Shown here: piece by piece, positions 59,301 to 64,000 of the stretch
Numbering within the stretch: position 1 is the first letter of the stretch
Layout: each line of letters starts with the position of its first letter
From: Neodiprion pinetum
Lineage: Eukaryota > Arthropoda > Insecta > Hymenoptera > Diprionidae
Assembly: GCF_021155775.2 (NCBI RefSeq)
Contig: NC_060233.1
Span: forward strand, 24,965,456-25,029,455
DNA length: 64,000 bases
Direction: 5' to 3'
Position numbers and translations under genes: made by a program
The notes under the pieces: model-generated
Databases searched by the model: none
Told to the model about the DNA's origin: nothing
What the model saw: only the letters and a program-made list of their open reading frames with translations

Positions 59301-62007
59301 CCATCTTTTTAGGTGTCGAATTTTTCATTTGTTAATTAAATTGAAAATTCGTATGTCTTGGACGAAAAATCGAATTTCAGCTTAAGTCGCGGTCATTTTT
59401 CTGAGAAAAAATGTAGATCACAGAGAATAAACTATCAATGAATACTGCATAAATTTGTAGAAAACTGGTTGAGCAGTTTTTGAGATGTGGGCACTGCAAA
59501 ATATGACACCCATCGAAATGGTTTACTTGTTCAATTTACATACTTTCGAATAAAACAAACCTAATTGAATTGAATTGAATAATTGACTGTCGAGGTATAA
59601 CTTCCCAAAATTCGCATTGTTTTCCAGCCGTCCACTCGTATACCTATACTTTATATAATATATTGGGTTTTCTACGTAAAATAACCCAGTCTGTGACGCT
59701 GATCATTTTGAAATTTCTTATTTTGTTTGATTACACGGCAGTCCTCACCCGAAAAAGTACACAAAATTGTTTTTAAAAATTGATTTTTTCAATAATTTTT
59801 CTCTAAAAATTATTCGAGCCCTCTACCAAAACGATGATTAGACAATTTACACAATTTGTAAGATATAAAACGATTATTTCAAGCCTAAAATAAAAAAATG
59901 GGATCCGAATTTTTCAATTTTTTTCAGAAGGATTTAAATTTGTGATCTTAATAATTTCGACATACTTACTTAGACAAGTATTTTTTACGGCCAAACTTTT
60001 CTAAGGTTTCTTAAAATTAAATCATAATACGGAAGAAACAAAAGTTTTTTCAACTAATTAAGTCGAATTTATTGGGAAAAAAATGCTAATGCTCCTGGAA
60101 AAATTGAAAAAAAAAACGGAATCCCACTTTCGGTTTAGTCTTTCAATCTTCGTTGGATGTCTTAGTATTTGTACGCATTTCTGCAAAAATTAAATAATTC
60201 TTTTTCAGTTTTCTTGCATAATTTTCACAAAAAAATGGTTAACTCTAGTAGGTCACGCCTCAGTAGTATCGCATAACGCTCACACGGGGTGAAATTCGCC
60301 ACAAACGTAATATGTTGCTTCAAAAATGAATTCTAAAAATCTAAAAAAAAAATATTTAGTCATTGGTTAAGGATCGCAGAAAAATTTCACTCAGTTTTCC
60401 TCACCGAAATTAATTAAAGAAAGTGCCAAAAATGTCGAAAAAAGGTCTTTATTTCGCATGAAGAATTGTGCCACGAGGTCCATTTCCACGACTAAGGGAT
60501 TCTACGAGGAGTTTGACAAATGTTTGGGGTGAAATTCACCTCCAGTGACCTATTAGGGTTAAAGAAGGCTTTATACACTTTTGTTGATAGTTTATGGAGT
60601 GAAGTCTATCCCGTATTGTTCACGAAAATGAAAGGTCCGTACAAATGTTGAAAGTGTCCAAGTTTCAAATGTACGTAATTAAGTGAAAAACGTGTGTAAA
60701 AAAATTCTCAAATGATTATTTTGAAGCTAGAGACATAAACTTCAAAATGCATATGGTGCATTTGGTTTATACCAGTTTTTTTGCAAAGATATATCTCTTT
60801 AAGGCGACTCGCGTCGAGATTATTGAAAATTAACTTCTAACTCAAACGCCTGCATGGTGCAAAATCATTTATTATCCATTTCTCCTTATCTTTTTAAAAA
60901 CCCGTTTTTCAAATTTTAACGAACATTGAACGAAATTTCTCGGACAATTTTTTTACGATTCATGAAAATGCAAATCATAATAAAAAGGATTGTTGAATGA
61001 TTGAATGATATAGCCCAATATACAATAACTATACTGAAGCTCATACCTCGAGCTATAAATCGATTTATCTAACACTTTTTTAAACCATTTGAGGCAAATG
61101 CGTTGAAAATGCATCTTTTTACAGAATACTTATAATTGTGAGAAGGTAATTGCGGGGACTGAAAAATTGGAAGTCGGTAATCTTGGGTCTTAGGGGTCGC
61201 TGAAAGCAATCCAACATCAGAAGTTCAAAATTCGAAATGGTGGTCTGACTATGGTGGACTGAAAATATAAAAATTGATGATTCGCGCCTATTAGATCCAT
61301 TATTTTGAATTTTGTAAATTTGTCAGATCTAACCCCATTTTTGAAATCAGCGACCTCGAAAACCCTTATATACCCAGTTTCAAGGAATTTGACTGCAAGG
61401 AAAAATTTATGCTTCAAATGTTAGTTTTTGTGAACAGTGTAAGCGAAAAAAAAAAATGGACAAGACAAAATCTCAAATCGTCAGAGTCACGGTAGGCTGG
61501 GTGATTTGGCACGAGATACTTCGTCAACAAACACACGTTGCACAACGCCGACTCTAATGGGTCAATACTCTCGCAATCTGCAAATGATACGAATTACGCA
61601 GAAATTGCAAGACTGATGGAGATGACATGCGTTGTTTAGAGCTACGAATAGGACATTTTTCTGTCAGTCAGTTAACAGTTTGTCGTCAACGTTCCCACGA
61701 ATTTCTGACAAATGTCGACGCGCAAATTTTTGCTTTTCGCTATTTAACTGTTCTGCGATATTTGACGAGTAAATATTGATTCATTATCGGAATGATTCAC
61801 GACAGTTGTATTACAAATAAATTTTGCTTCACCTTACGAAAACAAAATAGCGTAAAAAAAAGAAGGAAAAATAAAAAATCGCTGCAAGCAATCTTGACCA
61901 TGTATTTATAATTTACGCTTCAACTGTAATTTCAAATCATTACCCAAATCTTGTTGCTCGGTGTGGAAAACTGACAGCATCTCTTCCGTTGTCATGTGTT
62001 TGTGTAT
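23246..62007 (-). CDS. ADAMTS-type secreted metalloprotease, N-terminus outside the recognised exons
   Basis: The exons, read downward, are 62007-61944, 58196-57985, 52441-52352, 50696-50492, 50344-50215, 50022-49893, 47061-46919, then one of 42954-42902 or 39307-39252, then 35882-35756, 33108-32944, 31401-31275, 30442-30338, 29799-29648, 27838-27387 and 23382-23246. All junctions are GT-AG and in phase, giving 763 or 764 residues. Residues 1-230 form the M12B propeptide (VPEYEVIPIRHTLPKR...GSELVIRPLPKR) with RTKR and two RSKR furin-type sites. The catalytic domain is about 217-440 (CIVDY...YFVSFWNGVDLRYKLLKGPK, zinc motif HEVGHLLGAVHD at 380-391, Met-turn YIMSD at 413-417). The ADAMTS-type cysteine-rich domain is 441-530 (LPGKLLSLDAQC, CLNGRCV). 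A polar Thr/Asn/Pro-rich linker follows, then a PLAC-like end. No thrombospondin repeat is found. The signal peptide exon was not found. It should be secreted and cleave matrix proteins; the substrate is unknown. Confidence 0.92.
25170..25710. repeat. Dispersed repeat, copy 1
   Basis: This stretch matches 63320-63560 in the same orientation. Shared landmarks are gaccctg, agcat.gatg, acaaagcgatgtatttt and a poly-T stretch after aaatttctt. It lies in the last intron of the protease gene. The element type is not recognised. Confidence 0.6.
27019..27267. mobile_element. Foldback MITE, about 250 bp
   Basis: tggattgattctgatac...cttagaaattctacga...gagcaccgtttgca on the left is inverted on the right (tgcaaacggtgctcatcgaa...tcgtagaatttctag...tcagaatcaatcca). 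The arms are about 90 bp. It is non-coding and lies in the last protease intron. Confidence 0.75.
28650..29055. repeat. Dispersed repeat with 'ttcaaaatggcggatcc' core, copy 1
   Basis: Contains gggttttcgaggtcgctgat, the core ttcaaaatggcggatcc and an inverted copy of the core (ggattcgccattttgaa). Related copies lie at 55560-56020 and, reversed, at 61190-61430. A short inverted-repeat element is likely. Confidence 0.6.
29390..29485. repeat. Dispersed repeat, pair with 36310-36415
   Basis: ttaccgcactgtttggaaatggac...atgctttgaaaattgaac..ccaagcaagtg matches 36335-36410 in the same orientation. It is intronic. Confidence 0.55.
31705..32390. repeat. Foldback element in protease intron
   Basis: The arms are reverse complements. 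The best-kept block is ggagccattctcgcgagaca (31873) against tgtctcgcgagaatggctcc (32200), with cagtgtaactgg against ccagctacactg and outer blocks out to about 31705 and 32390. The centre is near 32045. It is non-coding. Confidence 0.7.
33446..33495. repeat. Short hairpin
   Basis: aaaacgggattttatg pairs with its near-complement tgtaaaatcccgtttt over a short loop. It is followed by a gcgaatgcgaatgcgcatgc stretch. Confidence 0.6.
34359..35207. mobile_element. Deleted Tc1/mariner-type element
   Basis: The ends are CAGTGTGAGTTTTTTATCTT and AAGATAAAAAACTCACCCTG, with TA on each side. The arms continue inward for about 230 bp each (gcattgtacaaagaaatgttcgagactaaaa, accccaacccctgagggc). Only the 3' end of a transposase remains between them, so it is non-autonomous. 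Confidence 0.8.
34607..34837 (+). pseudogene. C-terminal transposase fragment
   Basis: Reads MPARSPDLRSPDFYLWGYLK then YQKVPTTRENMIQRIRNACA and ends at a natural stop. SPDL.SPDFFLWGYLK is the block following the second catalytic acid in mariner-type transposases. The N-terminal DNA-binding and most of the catalytic part are missing. Confidence 0.8.
36246..36269 (+). repeat. Short interstitial TTAGG run
   Basis: Three perfect TTAGG units are followed by TTATG TTAG. TTAGG is the usual insect telomere repeat. It lies just before the dispersed repeat at 36310. Confidence 0.6.
36310..36415. repeat. Dispersed repeat, pair with 29390-29485
   Basis: Shares taccgcactttttgggaatgg, atgcttcgaaaatcaaactc and ccaagcaagtg with the copy near 29.4 kb. 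Confidence 0.55.
39252..39307 (-). CDS. Alternative protease exon, version 2
   Basis: This 56-nt exon has acceptor ttgttgttgcgttgcag with a good pyrimidine tract and donor G|GTACGT. It adds (K)LDMCRRQYANDVCNRGTAG. It enters in phase 2 and leaves in phase 1, exactly as version 1 at 42902-42954. LDMC keeps the ADAMTS consensus (VTKLDMC) better than version 1. Confidence 0.85.
39818..40513. mobile_element. MITE with CAGTGTTGCCAACTT ends
   Basis: cagtgttgccaactt on the left is inverted as gagttggcaacactg on the right. The interior carries repeated short blocks (gggaaatttg, aaataaaccc) that make a spurious 141-codon open frame on the minus strand. It lies in the intron after the version-2 exon's upstream partner, between the two alternative exons. 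Confidence 0.75.
40642..40940. mobile_element. MITE with TATGTGGCATGCC ends
   Basis: tagtactttatgtggcatgc and ggcatgccacatatagtaac are inverted. Inside, gctaaactaggtattttta gagcaaggat matches its complement near 40895. It is about 300 bp and non-coding. Confidence 0.7.
41802..42474. mobile_element. Inverted-repeat element, 'cattccatgc...cctgtga' family
   Basis: The left end aggtcattccatgcaaaata (atccagcctgtgag) is inverted at the right end (gtcacagaccgggtggtttg gcatgga). Similar ends occur near 59663 and 61522. It is non-coding. Confidence 0.55.
42902..42954 (-). CDS. Alternative protease exon, version 1
   Basis: This 53-nt exon has acceptor ctgaaaaacag and donor G|GTATGG. It adds (K)YDMCRRRKGGRCTKGTAG, one residue shorter and far more basic than version 2. 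The conserved pattern shared by both is DMCRR...C..GTAG. Including both exons, or neither, would shift the frame before the zinc site. Confidence 0.85.
43208..43723. mobile_element. MITE with CAGGGGCATGAAATAT ends
   Basis: caggggcatgaaatat is inverted as atatttcatgccctg. The interior is made of many variants of 'aatatttcaacaatattac', so it is internally repetitive. It is 516 bp. CAGGG ends suggest an hAT-type origin, but no target duplication is clear. Confidence 0.7.
44311..44486. mobile_element. Small MITE (GTGAAACTTC ends)
   Basis: gtgaaacttctcttaacagacacc is mirrored by atgtctgctattgggaagtttcac. The length is about 175 bp. The ends resemble those of pogo/Tigger-type elements, and non-coding DNA lies between. 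Confidence 0.6.
44622..45232. repeat. Possible inverted-repeat element
   Basis: taaggtagttgggcagtaat is inverted as ttactgtcgctacccaactacct with one small gap. The arms are only about 20 bp, so this may be a decayed MITE. Confidence 0.4.
45614..45773. mobile_element. Compact foldback, about 160 bp
   Basis: ccgaaggatatttacaagag agctcacgg...ccgtgag pairs with ctcacgg...ccgtgggctctctta gaaatatccttcgg. The inner part also pairs (cgattgcttttcaagc...gcttgaaacacaatcg). Nearly the whole element is self-complementary. Confidence 0.75.
45883..46477. mobile_element. TTAA foldback family, copy B
   Basis: TTAA flanks lie at 45879-45882 and 46478-46481. The ends are GGTCATGAAGTACTCCTACC... and the inverted ...GGGGTACTACATGACC, followed inward by gaccgagcaaactc. 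The same family lies at 22000 and 50858. Confidence 0.8.
47151..49070 (+). CDS. HOP2: Homologous-pairing protein 2 (HOP2/PSMC3IP), complete
   Basis: Two exons, 47151-47300 (50 codons) and 48618-49070 (150 codons plus stop), join in phase 0 across a 1317-nt GT-AG intron to give 200 residues, close to the human length (217). The ATG is the first after an in-frame stop at 47082. Residues 1-60 form the winged-helix DNA-binding part (VYQFLKVQNRPYSANDITSN, then IYGKQKVYCVVQDG across the exon junction). Residues about 75-145 form the Leu-rich coiled coil. The C-terminal block (REYSKRKRLCAEIIESILEG, then EEIGIET) is typical of the family. HOP2 pairs with MND1 in meiotic nuclei and helps DMC1/RAD51 in strand invasion. 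The gene lies entirely within one intron of the protease gene, on the opposite strand, and its start is only 90 bp from a protease exon. A non-coding 5' exon cannot be seen. Confidence 0.94.
49308..49313 (+). promoter_or_regulatory. Possible polyadenylation signal of HOP2
   Basis: The AATAAA is about 240 nt past the HOP2 stop and still within the protease intron. Other AT-rich variants are present, so this is a tentative choice. Confidence 0.35.
50858..51426. mobile_element. TTAA foldback family, copy C
   Basis: TTAA flanks lie at 50854-50857 and 51427-51430. The ends are GGTTATGTAGTACTCCTACC attaccgaccgagcaaactcac and the near-exact inverted copy. The arms continue inward through the same blocks as copies A and B. 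Confidence 0.85.
52555..52789. repeat. Recent tandem duplication, period 119 bp
   Basis: Two copies (52555-52670 and 52674-52789) differ at only two bases (gagc/gatc and atca/atcg). They start aaaaaccttaacattttttg and end at tccg. The repeat lies in the protease intron just upstream of the exon at 52441-52352. Confidence 0.9.
53806..54213 (-). other. Unexplained 135-codon open frame in a GC-richer patch
   Basis: The patch (about 53800-54270) is less AT-rich than the intron around it and open on the minus strand for 135 codons (MPDFSFLPKSCDVTLEHYLS...). The sequence resembles no family I know, has no clear splice sites in phase with the protease, and may be a regulatory or transposon-derived patch. 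Confidence 0.25.
54954..55228. mobile_element. MITE with CACGGTGCTAATGCCAA ends
   Basis: cacggtgctaatgccaa on the left and ttggcattagcaccgcg on the right are inverted. The interior holds several tttacgcccttttggct-type blocks and a tight hairpin at 54995-55031 (cccttttggctttaga...tctaaagccaaaaggg). Confidence 0.75.
55560..56020. repeat. Dispersed repeat with 'ttcaaaatggcggatc' core, copy 2
   Basis: Carries ggtcgctgattacgaatctg, ttcaaaatggcggatc and the inverted gatccgccattttgaa. Outer blocks gctagctattagggcagtc and gaccaccctactagct are inverted, so it may be a complete short element. Confidence 0.55.
57042..57453. mobile_element. TA-preceded MITE (CAGTGAGGTGTCTTAAAAAG ends)
   Basis: cagtgaggtgtcttaaaaag is inverted as ctttttgagataccctg. 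Inner blocks gagggagctctg and cagagctccctct also pair. The CAG/CTG ends suit the Tc1/mariner group. It is about 410 bp and non-coding. Confidence 0.65.
58534..59206. mobile_element. TTAA-flanked foldback, about 670 bp
   Basis: TTAA lies on both sides (58530-58533 and 59207-59210). The arms of about 330 bp are reverse complements through most of the element: GGTTTTATTAGACGGGTATT against its inverted copy, and ctcggtgagaatatt against aatattctcaccga. It is a different family from copies A-C but has the same target preference. Confidence 0.75.
60243..60558. mobile_element. piggyBac-like MITE (TTAA target)
   Basis: TTAA flanks lie at 60239-60242 and 60559-60562. The ends are CTCTAGTAGGTCACG and, inverted, CCCTAATAGGTCACTGG. 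The subterminal ggggtgaaattcgcc/ggggtgaaattcacc blocks are direct, not inverted. It is 316 bp. Confidence 0.7.
61190..61430. repeat. Dispersed repeat with 'atggcgg' core, copy 3 (reversed)
   Basis: aaatcagcgacctcgaaaac cctta is the reverse complement of the block at 28715-28740. The core is degraded (ttcgaaatggtgg). It is intronic. Confidence 0.55.
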
Positions 62008-63319
62008 CTGGAACATAAATGATATTTTATTTTAGCTAAATAAAATTTGTCTTTTTTTATTGATTGTAATAAATTTTAAATGCATTGGGGTGTAAAATAA
62101 TGATGAACTGTTAAGGCTAGCTTAGCTGCGAAAATATTTCAATTTTGGTATACATGAAAGTTGAAGAGCATGTTCTCGCGTGTACACAATTTCAGACCAG
62201 GTCGTCGACCTCGTAAGGTAAGCAAAAAAAAAAAAATTCCAAATCGCATATATTTCTGTTGAAAGTCATTGCTTCAAAACAGATATAAATTTTTAGCAGA
62301 CAGAGTTTATTAAAAAACAAACAGTAAAACTTTGCGAAGTTTCAAAATATCACAGTAAATCATCAGGTTCACATCGGATCGGAGTAGGTGGAACGGGTTT
62401 CAAGCAAGTTGATAGTAGGTTACAAAACAGAAGAAACCATGAGATGAATTTTTGCGAAGACTTTGTATCAATTGAAAGGGGCGGAAATAATTTTCAGAAC
62501 CTTTCAAAAATTTCACCGATCTTACTTCGAATTTGAATTTCTGATAGTTTTACAGTTCTTTTGGGTAAAACTGTTGAAAAATTTCGCACGATTTCTGTAA
62601 GAATTTTATAGAAATATATGAATTTCTTTGTGAGAAAATTTTATTTCAGCAGATTTGTAGGAAAACTGATATTTTTGGCAATTTTTAAAAACATTTTCAC
62701 GATCCTAGTGTTATTCCAAATATTCGTGTACTGATGCGTTCATACTTATTCAAACTGCATTACAAAAAGGAAAAAAAAAAATAATAATTTCGACTGTTTT
62801 TTTAAAACTTTCCACTTCCTCTCAGAAATCCATCTCAGGTCTTCACAACGTGACACCGTATAAAATACACAGAAGTACCAGGACTCGGATTTTTGCGGAC
62901 TTGTGATGTGGATTGAAGGTTTGAAAAAATATGAGCTTTCTCTATAAATTGGTCTGATTTTTCGCACAACTTGGTCAGGAAACCGAAAACTCGGACCTTT
63001 TGAGATCTTCATTGAAAAGAGCAGTTTGCAAAGAACCGAAGCTGCTCCCAGAACTTGATTCGATTTGTATTTCGATATCGAGTTCGTGGAAAATTGGAAA
63101 AACTTAAAAAATATGGTTTTCATTCGAGGGAGTTTTATTCGAAAGTGAAGTCCCGTAAGGTTAAAATTTTTTTTTTCAAAAACACCCTAAAATTTCTTGA
63201 AATCCCTAAAAAATGTTAAAAATAATTTGTACTTTTCCGGGAATAATATCAATTTTTTCTCAATACTGTCCGAAAACATGGTATCATTTGGAGTAAAAGA
63301 AAAATGAGAAATTTTCATT
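62008..63319. other. Intron or upstream region of the protease gene
   Basis: The acceptor at 62009-62008 (ttatgttccag) shows that at least one more upstream exon exists. No exon encoding a signal peptide can be recognised up to the window end. The rest is AT-rich with no clear element. Confidence 0.5.
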
Positions 63320-63560
63320 GCACTATCATTCCATGCTCTTGCGTCTCAGGTATCCGACCCTGTTGAGAAGATGTTGGTACCTTAATAGGTTACCAGTACC
63401 CATTAGCATCAATGCACACTAATTCATTACAAATTCGGATTTCTTTTTTTTTTTTTGCAAAAATTTAGTCCTGCAGTGGAATAATTATAAATATTGTACA
63501 AAGCGATGTATTTTGAATGGCCAACCTAACTCCTTTTCGTGATCGTTTAGGGCTAACGTG
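63320..63560. repeat. Dispersed repeat, copy 2
   Basis: Matches 25170-25710 in the same orientation (tccgaccctgttg, agcatcaatg, gtacaaagcgatgtatttt). Confidence 0.6.
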
Positions 63561-64000
63561 GAGAATTATTATTTGAAAGAGATTTTTCTTCATTTATTTT
63601 GAACTGATTCAGAGGGTGGCTCAGTCAAAATTGTCCCTGGCTTATTTTAAGGACCATCTTAATGTATACTTTCATGTAAGCTTATTGTTGGTTGATCACA
63701 CTTTTCTAAATAAGCGTAACAGACCTGTAAGAAAAATACACGTAGCTCTCATTCGGTAAAGTTGATAATTAAGGATGAAATTGATTTTTTTTTTTTAAAT
63801 AAAATTGAAGTTATGTTTTTATTTTTGCCTACCTGCTCAAACTAAATTTACAAACTTCATATATAAACTGATTTCGTTACAAATAAAATTTTAATATCGG
63901 GGCCCGTGCCTTGATTCGGCACTGATAATGGAAAGGTTTTAAATGTCACCTTACAAACGACAATAAAACCATTTTGCATTACAGGTATCGACGGTTTAAA

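Larger units (their letters stand above)
59663..61522. repeat. Possible composite inverted-repeat region
   Basis: The ends resemble the element at 41802-42474 (aaaataacccagtctgtga at the left, tcacggtaggctgggtgatt inverted at the right). The interior contains the TTAA element at 60243 and the third copy of the 'atggcgg' family. The borders are uncertain. Confidence 0.4.

Noticed and set aside
62746..63123. A 125-codon minus-strand frame starting with a hydrophobic stretch, considered as the missing signal-peptide exon
   Set aside because: The stretch is not a convincing signal peptide, and no donor in phase 0 leads to the acceptor at 62008.

Overview
The window looks like nuclear DNA of an insect, most likely a hymenopteran. 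Genes are split by GT-AG introns, the flanks are AT-rich and packed with short inverted-repeat transposons, and a short run of the insect telomere unit TTAGG lies at 36246-36269. It carries an intact HOP2 gene, which Drosophila lacks. The order assignment is inference.

Four protein-coding genes can be read. (1) The 5' part of an unrecognised gene on the minus strand (1-665, two exons, running off the window). (2) A complete G-patch splicing factor of the GPATCH1 family on the plus strand (2663-9520, four exons, 1065 codons). It is divergent from gene 1 across a 2 kb intergenic stretch that holds two MITEs. (3) A secreted ADAMTS-type metalloprotease on the minus strand (23246-62007, fifteen coding-exon positions, N-terminus missing). 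It has propeptide, furin-type sites, reprolysin catalytic domain with HExxHxxGxxHD, ADAMTS-type cysteine-rich domain, a Thr/Ser/Asn/Pro-rich linker where thrombospondin repeats would be expected, and a PLAC-like C-terminus. All its exons join in phase. (4) HOP2/PSMC3IP on the plus strand (47151-49070, two exons, 200 codons), lying wholly inside one intron of the protease gene.

The most notable observation is a pair of alternative exons in the protease (42902-42954 and 39252-39307). They encode two versions of the same short Cys-containing loop just upstream of the zinc site. Both enter in phase 2 and leave in phase 1, so the frame allows exactly one of them. This predicts two isoforms with different active-site surroundings.

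The 13.7 kb between GPATCH1 and the protease holds no host gene that I can recognise. It contains a 3.9 kb Tc1/mariner-type element (11225-15097) with long terminal inverted repeats, a broken transposase and a nested inverted-repeat cassette carrying fragments of a foreign cysteine-rich protein gene. It also holds a GC-rich cluster of MITEs (15.4-16.9 kb) and a 1.6 kb near-perfect palindrome (17.4-19.1 kb) with a TTAA-flanked insert in each arm. The protease introns hold further foldback elements, including three copies of one TTAA-flanked family, two more TTAA elements, a second mariner-type remnant and a fresh 119-bp tandem duplication. No rRNA, tRNA or CRISPR was seen.
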